64,000 bases of DNA from Karalla daura. Its lineage: Eukaryota > Chordata > Actinopteri > Chaetodontiformes > Leiognathidae. The notes under the pieces are model-generated. The model did no database searches. It saw only the letters and a program-made list of their open reading frames with translations, and was not told the DNA's origin. A program made the position numbers and the translations under genes. The DNA lies in assembly GCA_029224185.1 (NCBI GenBank), contig CM055191.1, positions 20,659,760-20,723,759 of the forward strand, written 5' to 3'. Shown piece by piece: positions 1 through 15,200 of this stretch; within the stretch, counting starts at the first letter, position 1; each line of letters starts with the position of its first letter.

Positions 1-1307
1 ACCACAGTGGTGCAGTGGCCACAAGGACATACCTAGAGGCGAGATGAATTTCCTGCCTGCGTAAATTCATGTGATCTCACGAATCCATAGCTGCCACGCA
101 AGGTAAATGCTGTTTAGCTTTGCAGAACAAACACTGGCCGGCCTTGGGCCCCCGATGTCGGCCACCATGTGTGACCCTCTCTACCAGTTAACTGGAGTCA
201 TGTGGACAAAGCTCTGCCAAACCACCCGTCATCCACACCCATATCACATCAGCTCACTGTGATTTGTAGATCCTATTTGTTAAAGATTCTAACTTTAGTC
301 ACATCTCTTCAGTCTTCAAGTCGCACACTGAAAACCTTGTAAAATCTGTTTTTCGTGTTTAACTATAGTTTGCAAAGTATACTATACTTATAGGATAAAC
401 GAAGGGGCCAAATATAAGGTAAAAATCAACAGGTGGCAGTGTGATTTGTGACCACCAGCCTTTTTTTTTCCCCCTATGGAGCTAACTGAAAAGTCATGCT
501 GACCCTACCCACATTCAAGACTTATCAAAGCATTTTTATGTGACACTTTTATGTCTTTCTCTTTGTTTCACTGTATTTTATACCCATTTTTAACAATGCT
601 TCATGCTGTTCCATTTGACTTTTCTTCGCTGTTTTCTCCCTCAAGTATTGACCTTGGGTGTTTTTTTTTGTGTTTTTTTTACTTTATGAGCAGATTGTTA
701 CTAATAGTGATGTTTTTACTGTCACTGGCACATGGAGGAGGTGTTTGCTGCCTTACATTAACCAGATGGTGGTGTTGGGTAGGAGTGGAGCTGCAGCTGG
801 ACCCCACATATAGAGATGATCTCTTTATCCTGGGATTGTCCTGGAGGGAGAGTCGTCGATGCCAGAAGTGGGGTTGCCTGGTCAGAGGGGGGGGGTGATC
901 ATGAAATGAATGAATATTTTGAGAGCCTTAAGGGTCCAAAGCAAACTCCCCTCAGAGGCCCCGGGCTTTGGGCTCAACATTAAAATCCCAGGTGCCATCA
1001 GTATTCAATAAAGTCTTGGTCAGAAGAATGAAAGACGGAAAAGAAATAGCAGCTTAACTTCAAACACCCTCTGAGTCAGAGCCTTAAGATGTTTTTCCCT
1101 CAGATCTTAGATAAGTAGTACAAAGTGTTATTGAGTCCTATTCGAGTTCTGGTGTTACCATAGTTATTGCCAAGATTGTTTCGGTGACATTCGCTTCATT
1201 GGCTGACATAACAATGGGAGAGGGTAAAGGGATGATACTGACCGCAGAAACCACAAGTGTTGATGTGTGCTAAGTTCAGTCCCTCTGCTCTTTTTGCTGT
1301 GTTCCAG
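1..1307 (+). other. me3: me3 intron (3' part)
   Basis: Intronic sequence upstream of the first visible exon. I searched it for the preceding YTPTVG exon and did not find one. It contains short T-rich runs and a partial CTCF-like motif (426-440, about 13 of 15 consensus positions). Nothing else stands out. Confidence 0.7.
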
Positions 1308-1383
1308 GGGGCTGTTTATCACTATCCATGACCGTGGCCACATTGCAATGCTGCTCCAGAACTGGCCAGAGAAGGACGTCAGG
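1308..1383 (+). CDS. me3: me3 exon (first in window): GLFITIHDRGH segment
   Basis: Acceptor TTCCAG before 1308, donor GTAAAC after 1383. The first base completes an Arg codon from the upstream exon; then 25 codons begin GLFITIHDRGHIAMLLQNWP and end on a full codon (phase 0 donor). GLFITIHD-GH is a conserved malic-enzyme N-domain motif directly after the catalytic Tyr exon. Human enzymes read Ala or Ser-Val where this one has Ala-Met-Leu-Leu-Gln. Confidence 0.92.
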
Positions 1384-4300
1384 GTAAACGATATCACACA
1401 AACGTTGACATGACGGCTCAAATTCCCTAATATCCATGTTGTTCTTTCACTTCCACATTAGAGAAACCTTGTTTTATATGACTGTGCTAACACAGCTGAA
1501 CACTATGACACTGTGCTGACTATTCTCAGCCTTCATGCAGTGTTACAGAGCACAGTGCAGTGAGTACTTTTTTATCATAGGAATCTAATTCCAGGCTGTT
1601 ATAAAAACAAAAGCTTCTCTACTTACAGTGATCCCTGTTGAAGGGAGGAGAGGCCGGTAATGTGTGTCTTGACCTGCTGTATTGGCCAATTTCCCAAAGG
1701 CCCGAAATATTCCTTTAATCTTCTCCATAGAGCAACTATGTGCAAGTCATAATCAAGCCACATTTCGAATGACGAAACCAGGAGGCATCTCTGGCATGTC
1801 AAATATACCTGCAGCCTCGGCCACCTGTTCACAGCTGTCAACAGCAGGGCATTTACCCCTGCGCTGACATGCGGCCTCCCATTGTCGGGGTGGTCCTATC
1901 GTAAACTCGCCTAATATGGCCTTCTTTTAACATTTCCACAGCCAGGGGCCAAAACAGGAGCTGAGACACTCATCCTCTGATAATCCCTGGCAGCCTTTCT
2001 GTCACATCTCAACACAGTGATAGCATTGGGGGGTTGTGGGGTTGCTAATTGCGTTAAGTGTAGTCGTTAAAGATGTTCAACACCGAAACGGGAACACTAA
2101 TGACCGCGCAAACCTGTCTGATTTAGGGAGGAACGAGGCTGTAAAAATGCCGTGCCAGGGTTTCCTGCGTCACACCGAGGCTGGAAAAAGAAACGGAAGA
2201 AAAAAAGCAGGAACATTTCAAATTAAACACTTCTGCTGCTGATATTAAGTGTTGCACAATTGATTTGTTTCATGCTGTGGAATCAACCTGGAGGAACGTA
2301 TTTATTGCTTAATAAGTAAAGCGACTGGCGAGTGGAAAGCCGGGAGGGGTGGAGGAGGATCTGGCTTACACATGAGGAAAAAAAAATAAAAAGACATGTT
2401 CCTGGGCAGCAGGGTGGACTGGTTTTGGTAAAGAAGAGTTGCACCCTCATTTAGCTTCTCATTAAACTGTACATAAATGTGATATAACAATGAATGTGTT
2501 AATGGTGGGAGCAGCGCTAAAGCGATGGCGATGGCCAGCATGACTGCTGCAGGTTAATGACCTGACACTTGTGCCGACCACCAGGCGGTGTGTGTGACGG
2601 ATGGGGAGAGGATCCTGGGGCTGGGGGACCTGGGCTGCTACGGCATGGGCATCCCAGTGGGCAAACTGGCCCTGTACACAGCCTGTGGAGGCGTGCCGCC
2701 CCAGCAGTGCCTGCCCGTCTTGCTGGACGTGGGCACAGACAATGAGGTAAGAGCAGAGCCATAATTATAAACACTGGTTGTTTTATATACTGTATGACTG
2801 CTGGAGGTGGAAATTTTTATATTTTTATTTTGAAGAACATTGGACTGTACTACCTCAGTGTTTTTGTCTCATTACTTGTTTGTTTACTGGGTTTTTTAAA
2901 CAGGCTTCAACCTTTCTTTGTGTACCACATTAATATTTGCCAGAGGACAAAGAGTGGATTTGACAATAAGCTTCAGAAATGCTGATAGGTTTGTTTATCT
3001 GGTCATTATGCAATAATTATACATTATACAAGATCTAAACTTAAAGCCATCTGAGCAGCATTGCCCTTCTCATCTAACTTTCAGCATGTGATGAAAGCAG
3101 CTTTGTTACAGGTTCTAGATAATAGTTTGTTTTTTTACCATTAACAATCAAATGATCTGCACTTGGGGAAACATTTACATTTCATCACGTTTGAAAATGG
3201 CTTGCTTTGTTTTTTTGCTGCTCACCACGGAGGAGATAAAACTTCAGAGCAGCTGGGGCTGGTTGAGTGTCTTGCACAACTGGAGGCAGATTACTCTGAA
3301 TTATATGAAAATCTAATCATCCCTGTGGGGAAATGAGATCACTACAGCCCCAAGTAGTAATTATCAAGTGTGTTTGGTCTTCCTGCTCGCATCTCAGATT
3401 TACTGCCCCAGAGTCAAAATATTCCTCCAACGGATTAACTACCTATAATACACAATACAGTACGCCGGGGGAGGGGAGGGGGGGGGTTGCTCACAGTCCA
3501 CTGTGGCTAGGTTGAGTCAGAAATCAGAAGTCAGGACAAAGAAAACAAATCACTTCACGACCAGGAGACACCCTTTTGGTGAGGCGCACAGCTCCACTGA
3601 TGGGTGCCAGCTGGGAAAGCACCTCTGGGCTGTGCCAGTGGAACACCTATGCCCCGTGTTCGCTGTGGCAGACAGGCTGAGGGATGATTCAAGCTCGGGC
3701 TACAGCAGCACGTGCGTCTGTGTAGCCTTGACGGGACTAAGAATAGTTTGTGTGCACTTCAATATACACACACACACACACACACACAACTCTGGGCCAA
3801 GGGCGTGGCAGCCTCACATCCCCGACACAGCTGAGCTCAGGCCGTCAGAGTGTCCTTCACTTTCCAAGACAGACTTCACATGACTCAGTCGCTGCAGTGG
3901 GAGTCGAGCCCTAGCAAGCATCTTAAGTGGATTAAGGCCTTGTCCTGACACAGACAGATACTTTGCAACATTTTCCTATGTGTTTGGACCTCTTGTTCAC
4001 ATGCAAATGGTATTTTATGTCTCTATAAGGGAGGGTTTTTTATTTATTTTTTAGTGTCTTTTTTGAGCAGCTCTGAAAGAAGCATGCGTCTGACGCAACA
4101 ACGGCAGATGACTGGTTCATGTCCTGGGGAAATATTGTCTGTGTTTTGAAGTCGGGTTCAAAGCTCAGACTGTTGGGCTTTGAATATGTTGAAGCTTCAC
4201 GTCCACTTATTTGCACTAGCATGGTCATAAGGGGGTGTGGACAGGATATATGTTTTGAATAATATTTGTAGACAAGTGTCCACGGCCTAATGCACCAGAG

Positions 4301-6228
4301 GACATACAACCTCGCACAAAATGTAAGAAGCAGGAAGAATGTGGAAGAGTTGCACTTAATAGAGCCCAGGAATAAGGAAAATCACTGTTTTTGGCCAAAT
4401 GAATGCATCATGGATGGCCTGTAATCCCTCTGTGACAGCACAGCCTAATAAACACTTCATCATCAAAGTTCTCAGATATCCATTGCACTATACCAACAAA
4501 GCAGTCTTTCCAGAGCCCATTAAAGACGTGACATTGCCATTTTACTCCTCTTTGTGTCACTGGAACTACATCCTTCCAAGTCCTCCAGCTCGGCTCTTTT
4601 TCTTTACAGGCCTGCAGAATGGATGCAGCATTACCTTTTGGCCTCTGCTTGCACTGGCATCTCTATGTGTTCATACTTTCCATGAGTTTACTACTCTGTT
4701 TGACTGATTCTGGTTTCGGATGATAATGTTATTTGCAGATCAGATTCTTAAGGGGTTGCTGCAGTTTTTGACATTTGTGGCCATCACAATGCAAGTTAAC
4801 AGGCTGTCGCACAGTCTTTGATCCATAGCTGTCTCAGTCTGTATTGTATCTGCTGCCTGTGTGTGTGTGTGTGTATGTGTGTGAAAGGGAGGGATCGAGC
4901 AAACGGAATTCATGTGTGCACATTCTGAGGCCGTGCTATGCGACTGTAACAATTTCAGTTGGAGATAATTCCGTAACTATGGTTCAGTCTTCTTCACTAA
5001 TTATCACTCTGTAAATTGTTTTTTTAATGCATACACAAACAAACATTTTATAATAGCTGTTTGTGTTTTTTTAATATACCGGTTGATTTTGACAGCTCGC
5101 ACCATAGCAGGACATGCAGAACTTGCGGTAACACTACACACATGCATGCAAGCAGGGGTGCAGACACAGACACAGACACACACACACACATACACACACA
5201 CACACACACACACGCACACACATTATGCAACTTTATCAATGGAATGGAAATTCATGAAAAGAGCTAAAAGAGATTTTACTGCAGCCTGCGTGCCTGTGGC
5301 CAGCTTTTCCAGTTTCTTTTATTCCAAAGGGATGACAGGCTAAATGAGTTGTAATGGGGTAAGTGGCCTGTACGTGCATGCATGTGTATGTGTGTGTGTG
5401 TGTGTGTGCGCATATGCACTTACCTTGTGTCTAGTTCTTTTGACCTGGGCTGATAGGCCTGCCTGCTGCCCGTGGGTGCACGGCCTCGCTTCCCCTCCCC
5501 AGCTGTGAGAGTTTGGTGGGAGCAGATGGAGGTGGAAGGCCATGAGGTAGTAGTAGCACTGGCTAATTACTAAAATGACTGTTATTACGGGATTATATTT
5601 GTCCTTGAGTGGCTATGGGGGCAGACAGAGGCAAGAAGGCAGACATCCAAGTGGTGAAGCAGGACCCACTGACCCTTTTCTTTAAACAAATAGTCATCTT
5701 TGGATTCCCATTTATCAGCTTTCTTGCCAAGTTGAGGTTGATGAGAAGACTGATAGCACTCCAATGTTTATATGCTAAATATGAGGCTACAGTTTGTGCA
5801 GTATGTCAGTGTAGCGAAAGGCTGGAAACCAAGTTAAACAGTAAGCTTGTACTGCTTGTAGACAGCAATTGACAAATGTAATATATCAAAATTTAGGTAA
5901 GAGCGCTATCAGTCCTCATCTAAAGTTCATCGAGAATGTAAATAAGCATATTTCACAACTTAAACTATTCCTTTAATCGTTTGAAAGATAGTGGAGATGC
6001 TCAGTGCATGTAGTAGGTCTGTTTGGATATAGCTAGGTTGTTATTTCTTCATCAGAGGAATGTGGAAACTGCGTAAAATTATGTAATAACCAGTAAGACA
6101 CTCTCACTGGACACGGCACACACACGTACAGACATCACATCTGCAGGATTTCCCGTGCTGTCCCAATATCTGCCTGGACTGTATTTGTGTTTGTGTGCTC
6201 TGGATCTGATGTCACCTGGAGTAACCTC

Positions 6229-6283
<55 letters not shown>

Positions 6284-9200
6284 AAAGGGGAGTCGGTGAT
6301 GTCAGCCTGCACAATATGATGTTTGTGTGATTGTACTGACTGGGCTGTCACATGTCCACTGCTGGGTGTCCTTTTACTCAGACAGGTCCAGGCTATTCTT
6401 GATCTCTGGCCGTTAAAATTCATCTTTCATAAATGCTGCAGTCTCCTTTTCAGCACTGAAACCGCATGCTGAACCACTTAAATATCATCAGAACTCCGTA
6501 CCTAGAGGCCCAGTATAACTTTATTGTATTAGTCCGCCAGTTGTCCCCTTGGAAAGAGTTGCAGCGGTGAAAATGGAGCTCCTTTGTCTCTAGACCACAG
6601 CAACTGTAAAGCCATAGACAAGGACTAATCCCTTCTGAGAGGAAAGGGCTGTACAACACAAAGGACAGCTCAGCCAATCAACAATAGATAATCTGGAACA
6701 GAAAGACAACTTTTATCAACAGTTCAGCGCAGTGTCAACGAGGTCACTGAAGTCACTGAGTGTACATGGGCCGAGTAATGAAACCAAAACAAACCATCCT
6801 GCATCCAAACATAGGGTGCACCAGCTGCTTGTGAACTACTGTAAAATGGCCTCTTTTTTTATCTTTCTCCTTGCACGCTCTTGCATCATCTCATGAAATT
6901 ACCACCAAATGCTCTCTCTGATATCAGTCCAGAGTTTAACTTGGCCACCTCGAGACGCTCGCTGGCCATTTAAAGGTTGCCAGGAAATGAGTCGTCGACT
7001 TCAAATAAATATTGGCTTAAAAAAAACCCTTGAGCTGTTCTTGGACATGGCAGCTCTTGACCCTGCCATGGAAAGGTGGCCTCTGCCTTCTCCAAGCCGC
7101 GCTCATCTCAGTGGCACCCAGTAATTACACATCTCCAGAAGGAAAGGTCGCCTGTCCCACCGGCTCTCCACCCTTTGGGACCGAAAATTTCCTGGAAGTC
7201 AGAGTTCAGAGTGTGGCACGTTCCCTGTAGGAGTAGACGGTTCGTTGTGAGTTGAGACACAGCCATGTTATGTCAGGCAGGTGCAGCGCGTCAAAGAGCC
7301 AATGAAAGATGTGCCAATAGAGCAGACCATCGTCTGTAAGCAATCCATCACTGCTAGGTGGCGTTTACTTCCACCTACTTCATCTTAGTCTCACTCCCTC
7401 TTTCATTTGCCGTGTCCATCTCTGTGTCTCACACACATGGCGTCCCATCGGCCTCTGGTTTTTGTTTCCTTGCGAGCCAGCTGTATCCATCTCATTCTTC
7501 AAAATGCTGAGGCGCAAACGTTCACTGGTGCAGCTCTTTCATCACTGTCTCAGTGTTGGTTTGCCTTCAAAGGAACCAACAGCCCTGCCTTGTTTCTTAT
7601 TGTCCCTATATATACAGTCAGAGTCACTGTTCCAATCCCCACCACCAGGAACTCGGTGAACTTCTACCTATTCTCCCTCTCGTCCGTCAGTCCATCCATC
7701 CATTCATCCCTTATCTTTCCTGCCTGGTAACAAACAGTGTCACAGAACTCCATACAAATGTTGGTCTTGGTAATGCTTTAATCAAATACTTAAAAAATAC
7801 TTTTTCATCAGCCTTAGCTGTACTTCATGTCTACTAAATCTTCAATGTGAGGGTAATAGAGCTCAGACTGTTACTGACTGTATCTGCAGAGTCTGTGTGA
7901 GGTGACGTGACAGGAGGAGGTGCCCGGTGCTGTCACACACATGGTTCACATTATAGCAGAGGTCCAAGGTCTGCAAAGGCACAGGTGTATATATGTGTGA
8001 GAACGTATCCACATACTGTATATACATCTCTTCTCTCGCTTGAATACTTTCATCCAGCAAATGTCAAAACTGGACAGATTTCACACACATACACGCTGAT
8101 AGGTTTATAGTCCATAAGAATCTGAAGGACACACATACACACAGACCCACACACACACACACACACACAACTGCATAGATTTTTATAATGTAGACATTTA
8201 AATGTAATCACAGTGAAACACATCTGACATAGCCTGAGTTTGAAAGACAGTTGGCTGTGGGCCAGGCTAAGATGATTTTATGACATAGGACTGTAAAGTT
8301 GAATTATGCATATTGTAGGATCTGAATGTGGGGGGCTTGACCCAGACTGATACTTATGATACAGTCAGGATTGTAAAAGTATGTCTTATAGCTCTTATAT
8401 TCCTTATATGGTGATGCTAAAAATGTGCTTAGCATTGGTAGGGATTGCATAACTTCTGAGAGGTTTTGGTTTTGTAGATCAGCAGATGTATACGTGTGCA
8501 TCATGATTGGGGTGTGGGTTTTGGTCAAGGATGAATAATGAGTGGTACGAAAGGAGACGATATCTCTGGTTCTGCTGCATCACTTTATTTTATTCAGCTG
8601 TCTGCAGGAATTAACAGTGATGGACAACAACACTGTTGGAGGAATGCAGTGGTGAAGCTGCGGAGCGCTGATCCTCACAGCTCCTAGAAAATGTATGGAG
8701 TTACTGAGTCACAGTTGCAAGAGAGAGGCTTTGAAGACCAAAATATCGACTTGAGATGGAACTTTAAAAAAAGAAAGTCCTGTCCTTTCCCTTTTCCCTC
8801 TCCTTTCCTGCCTTGTTTTTTCATATTCTGTGTTCTACTCCAGGGTTTGCTGAAGGACCCCCTCTACATCGGGCTGAGACACAAGAGAGTGCGAGGCCAG
8901 GCCTATGACGACCTGCTGGATGAGTTTATGAAGGCTGTGTCCGACAGGTACGAACATACCGGCCTTCACTGCTGTCTGCTATTGTCACATAATACAGTCT
9001 GCAGATGGTGCCTTTAAGAGAAATATGTTACGCAGCTTAGCACAGTGAGCGCAGGCTCTGGATCTGGAACATCAGTTTTGGATGATTCACTTTGCCCCTC
9101 TTTGAACTTAGTTTGGGGTTGCTAAGCAGTGCCTATCAAAACTGTGCCTCCTGGCCGCAATAGCATCTGAACACATGAGAAAGTGACCGGGGAGTTGTGG

Positions 9201-12200
9201 TAACCATCAGTGCTTTCGATCTCACCGGCACGACTCTCTCCCTGCAGGAAGCAGAGAGCACAGCTGACCAACTGTGCACAATGACAGGATTGTTAATCCA
9301 CTGGATCATTTGAATTAGGTAATGGGTAGAGCTTCAGGAAGATGGTGCTTAATCACTCTGATTGTGGCAGGAATGTGAGTGAGGTCTGTGCAGAATCTGT
9401 TTTGCCTGTGTTGACTTAAGTAATGCCAGGCCCAGGGAACCTGTCCACTTTCAGAGAGACCATCGCACACATTCGTGATGTCATATTGAAATGCTAAACC
9501 CTGTTTTATTCAGTGATGGATCATAGTTTGGGGTGAGCTGCAGCTTGTTTGACTGAGGCATTGAGGTGTTTAGTATTCTGTACTGTCACTCATGTGGTTT
9601 GCATGGACAGATCGTATCTTTTCCCTCCACTCTGGGGTGAAATTACATGAGTCATACGGCTCTGCACCGAGACTTGTGCCTAATGTTTTCATTGCACTTC
9701 TGTCCATAGGAATTTAGTGTATGATTGACTAATACACATGCTGACACATCTGTATATCTCTGCATCCTTGTATTTCATGGAGACACCACACACACACACA
9801 CACACACATGGACCCGTCTTTATCCAGAGGGAACAGAGTCCGGGAGGAGAGTCCTGGGTCTGGGGCCCCTCCAGCTGGCAACAGGAAGCCATGACTCTAA
9901 TAACCGGGTGGCTTCTCAACTACAGGGAACTAGCGAAGCATTTTCCCTAAAGGAGCCAGATTGGCGGAAAATGAGTAATTATGGGCTCAAAGATTGAATG
10001 AATGATTACAGCTCTGCAGTCTTTCAAGTAATATTCAAGTTTGTTTTTTTTATTCAGAAACTAAACATAAATACTGCAGATTGACCCGTCGTCAATAAGC
10101 AGCAAATGAATGCAGGAGGATTGTTAATCCACCATTGAAAAATAAGAAATAAAACGGTTGATGATGTGAGTGAGTCTGTTTGATTTCAGGCCAGCGCTCC
10201 TCTCCAGCTCCACTGCTCCTTCTGAATAACCAGCAGGTGTTGTCTGCTGCTTTTGTCTTTGGGCATAAACCAATTATCCCTTAATCTCATTGCCCCCACA
10301 CACACTCCCACAACACTTGGAAAAGGATGAACCACGGCTCAGCAAAGGTTTTAAAGCCTTGAACGCAGCATTTCCTGGCAAAGAAAACCTCTCTTGGTGA
10401 ATTTAATCACATTTAATCCCTGGTGTATTTTTGTTGGTGTTTGCAGATTTGTCTGTACACAAAATGTACAGTTTGCAGGTAGAAAGAAGTAGTGTTGCTG
10501 TTTTGTAAAGCATACTTGATACAGCATACTTCCAAATATCCACATTATTCCGTCTGCGCTTGATTTTGCAGTATCACATCACAACCATTCATGTCCATTC
10601 ATGACTGTACGGGCTTTAACAGAACAGGCTATGGGGGAATTCTCAATACCACTGTGTAGGGCATGGAGAGACTGCAGGAATGCCTTAAAGTCTTGGCAGT
10701 GAGAGAATAAGGAACAGAGAGTACCAGTGGATGGTCAGATCGGCAGATGGATGGGTGGATGGATTAATGAAGGCAGAAATGGCGGAGAGGGAGCAAGAAT
10801 GTAGAATGCGTTTTTGTCTTTAATGACGGCTCGGGGATTTGAGAAATAACGTGTGCTGAGAGATGCTTGCTCTCTGGAGAGCGAAAGGGGCCTGGGGATT
10901 TATTAAGGCTTCGGCGGCGCAGCCACGCAGCCCCGTAGGGACGCCACTAACAGACAGCCTGTGTGTGCACGTGTGTGTGTGTGTGTGTGTACATAAACAC
11001 ACATATGTGGACGCAGGTTGGACAGCTGTGTTTGGACAGAGCTTGCTTGTCCGTGACCTTCTCTGCAGAGGTCCTCGCCGGCTCTGCGCGCGCTCATACC
11101 TTCTCCTCTGCCCTCAGCCTCCCCCTTGAGCATTGGAAGTATATACGACGTCCGCCTACTTCCTCTTAGCCCCAGATTCAGATTTCATCAAGTCTCAGAT
11201 GAGGCAGATTATGTTTCCTGCAGGAGCCGGGTCACTCGTTAACTTCCTCCTCGTACAGACGTAACACCAAACGTCTGAGTGATTCGCCACATGGGAAAAA
11301 AAGCGTCTGTCATCTCGTGTCTCACGCCCTTCTTCATCCTTTCAAACATTAATAACAATTTCACGAGCATTTATTCTCGATATATTGGACCTCTTTGGCA
11401 GTAAGCCCTCGAGAAAGCGTGCAAGTACTATTCCAGAGAACAATGAGTCTAGGTATTTTTCTTCCATTCTGTTCCCCCTCTTATTGTGGCAAGCCATAAA
11501 TCACAGCAGAATAAAAGTTCAAGGCACAATGGAGCTCTGTTTTGTCCTGCTAGCAGAAGCCGGAGCCTCACCTGCTCTTCGTCTTCGTCTCGTCTGCCTC
11601 GTCATAATCACAGCATGCACTTTCATGTGATAATTGCACCACACGAATGGATAATGAGCAATGGGAGTTTTGCTCACAGAGGAGGCACGATTATAGCGTT
11701 TTTTAAGGTGCTGAATGTTTTCGTGCTGCTTGACTGTTACATGTTCAATAAGAGATACTGACAATTTGAGGTTTCGAGCATTTTAAACCTGCAATTACGT
11801 ATAAATTGGCCACTAGGGGGCAGCAAAAGCAAACTGTAAACACCACTGATTATCACTTTTGTGTTCAGCATGGACAAGTATATTTATTCACTATACTACT
11901 ACTATTAAGTGCTGAGCAGATACTACACTATTCTGTCCTCTGAAATGACAGTCCACTGCAGCTTAAAAGTGAAATAGTGAAGCTGTGGGTGACAAAAAAA
12001 GGTAAAATATTCTGACAATCTTAAACTACCAAGCTCTGAACTTCCACACATGGAGGCATGGCTCCACTCTATGTGAGGGAGCCACTACAAATATATACCG
12101 GGAGTCACCTGAGCAGCTACATCAGAATCCACACCTTTCAATGGTTGCCATTTTACATCGTGGAGCAGGTGGATGTAGCATTTTTCTCATTTGTTTTGAC

Positions 12201-15200
12201 ATCATGGTGACAGATGTGAGTGCTTTCCCATCAGCCACAGGTCCGCTCTCCGAAGTCACTGAACAGACACTGCTGTTGACAATGCACTGGACAAAGACAG
12301 GGAAAGCGATCTCACTGCCAAATCTGAACAACAGAGATTAAACCCTTTTTTTTCCCCTTTTTTTTTCCTTTTTAGAACAAAGTTGAGTGTGTTCCACCTC
12401 TCTCTCTGAACAAAGTTGAGAACAGTTTTTCTGTTCCCCTATATTCCAGCCTAACCCTAGTATGCAGTTCAAGCTGAAGAATTAAGCTAAAAGTTTAACT
12501 TTTGAATCTTTTAAGTGAAATATGAAGCATATCCTCTAATTTACTAGTCTATAGTGTTGTTCCCTTCTACCAGTTTGTCCCAGTATAGTATCCAGAGAGT
12601 GTTCTGGTATTTGCAGGCTATCACTGAAAGTGTTCCCTAATGGATTTTCATGAGTAATTTATTTTTCCTTCCGGCAATCCAAAACTTCCTAAGACAAGTA
12701 AATCCATCACAGAAGATTTACACTTCCAACATGTGTTCATAGCAACACTGGTAGTTTTTATGTGAGCCTGACTCACCCCGGTCTGTCCGACCCTACCCCT
12801 ACCTCTCACGGATGATGATCCAGGGAAGGGATTTCACTCTCCACAGTCATGGAGATGTGGCTGCATTTTTCATCTCTTGGGTGTGCCCTGTCTTGCTTAG
12901 GTTACTGCCCTTGATACCTCATCTTAGACACAAAGCAAATCCGGCTGTCTTTGTGCACGGTATTTTTTTTTTATTATTATTCAGCTGGCAAAGGGGCGCA
13001 TTGTCAGATTTTTTTTTTTCAGCGCTCCATTCACGGGGTCGTCAAGGAAAGACAGCCGACTTTCAGGCGGAATAGGATAACAAACACAATGGCCTCCAAG
13101 AGGAGCTTTGTTCTTGGCAAAACACACACACACGGTCAGAGACACTCCCCCTATCTTTATTGGCCCAGGCCAACAACCAAAAAGCTTCCTGCGTTTTGGG
13201 GAGATGTTTCATTCGTTCCATTCATCCACAGCCACAAAGAGAGTGGACGGCCATAAATATGCATATGTTCACGGGCAGCGATGCTTTCTCTGATCGGGGT
13301 CAGGGGCCTCTGCTCGTTTTTTTTTTTTTCTTCTTTTTGGGCCGTCGTTTTTTAAAATAAAGCAGACGATTCGGCATCTGACATCGCCTCTCAGTCCCAT
13401 TTAAATTCTTTTAAAGCATCCGTCCTTGCTGAGAAATGCTCGCAGGATGTGATTATGATTCTCAAATTCTGCAGAGGGCTGCACCATCTCTCTCCGTCTC
13501 TCTCTCTCTCTCTCACTCTGCGAAGTGTGCAGCAGCAGTTTGGCTCAGGGTGAACCGGCGTGACCTCTCCGGCAGCGAGCTGCACCAAAACCAAACCAGA
13601 GGGCGCTGCGCTGGCAACGGGGCAAGGCCACATCTATCCTCGCCTGTCGCCTGTCTGCGTCTCCCCAAAGCCCCAACACAATGAAAAGTTTATAGCTCCC
13701 TTCTTGGCCTCATTATTCATCCTCTTCGAGCGGGCTCTCGCGCTGCTTTAGCGCTTTCTCTGGGCTTGATAGGAAACACATTTCTCTCCTCGGCGCTACT
13801 GCCGTGTTGGCAGTTAGTCAGCGGGGCTGTCAGTCCCTGTATTGGGAATCCGTGTCTCGCACTTTGGCAGAGGGACAGGTAAACAGTGACCCAGCAATGG
13901 CACTCTCTCATCAGGACATTAACTTTTATTGCAGTTGAACTCGACTTGCTCCTCGCTTCCGCTCAGCTTCACCGTGCCCACCCCCCCACCCCCCCCCCCC
14001 CACCCCCCCCCCACCCTCCACCTCTCCGGCCTGAAGTTTGAACAGTTTAGCAGCCACTGTGACAAGTGGGAAACAGCTTTAGTGAAATGTAGAATAACAC
14101 TGTGAACGAGAGTCCTTTTCCTGATGAGGAACAAGGATTTTGTGACACGTCCGAAAGGGGTTTTAGAAAGAAAGAGAGAGGGGAGCATTTGAGCTGGGCA
14201 ACACAAATGTGACGAGGAGGAATTTTACCTCCCTCCATTGCTCAGTCATTAATGAGTCTACAGGTATGGAGCTGGTTCTGTGTGTGTGTGTGTGTGTGTG
14301 CGTGTGCGTGTGCGTGTTTGTGTGTGTTGCAGGACAATGGTTTGACCTGGTTGCTCAGCCTCTCCTCAATCATCAGTGGCTGTAACTCAATCCGTGGTGT
14401 TTTTTTGGGTACAGGTACCAGACAGCCTCTCCCTTTTCTCCCCATTGTCTCTCTTTTAATAAAAATGTTAAAGTGCTCAGTCAGACGGTCACATCATCCG
14501 GGGCGTCCGGGCGGTTAAGCGCCTCCTGCTTTTCTAATCTCAATTGCGAGCGGATTATTCTCAGATGTTTGGCTCGTTGCTGTCATACAGTCTTTTATGC
14601 CGCTTCTAATGCAATTTCATTTCAATTTATGCGGGTATCTTGCTCGGACTTCAAGTAACCTTCGCCAGCTGTAAGCAGGCACAGCAGGGCGTCTGAACTT
14701 TAGATTTCTCCATGTGCTAAAACGTTCTCTTTTAAACTGTATTCAGGCCAACGTGTGGTATCTCCTATTATAGTTATTGTAGTCATTACAAAACCCCAAA
14801 ACCATGAGCAGGAGGTGTAAGGAATGCATTGAACTCTGTGTTTTTTCTGCTCTAATGTAAACTGCTAGCATGTCCCGACTCACTGCAGTACCACGAGCAT
14901 GAACTAGCTCCATTTTGTGAAGTTGCCATTCTGATCTTGAATAAATAACAACTATGTCGTGTTCTCTCACTGTGCAGAATTAGTCCTTGTGCTCTACCTC
15001 GTCCGCCGTAATGTCCATTTCCTCTATCTGCCTCCTGTCCTCTACCTCATCTGAGCGATAGAGCAGCAGAAGCTGCTCCGCAAACATCCAGTAAATTCCT
15101 CAACAAAAGTCGCATCTGTTGAAAGGCATGGGAGCTTTGGACTCGTCCTCGTTGTTGCTAAATCTAATTGACATGCTCGTAACGCTGAGCTCATGGCTTA

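Larger units (their letters stand above)
2747..8843 (+). other. me3: me3 intron, 6.1 kb, microsatellite-rich
   Basis: No additional exon is needed: the flanking protein segments are contiguous in the family. It holds CA/TG repeats near 3764-3788, 4855-4881, 5161-5222, 5388-5409, 6230-6281 and 8149-8169, and nothing else recognisable. Confidence 0.8.

Noticed and set aside
551..898. 115-codon open frame inside the me3 intron
   Set aside because: Hydrophobic translation of T-rich intronic DNA, no similarity to the expected preceding me3 exon or any family I know.
5004..5343. Cys-Val and Thr-His repeat polypeptides around CA/TG repeats, here and at other microsatellites
   Set aside because: Translations of dinucleotide repeats, not proteins.
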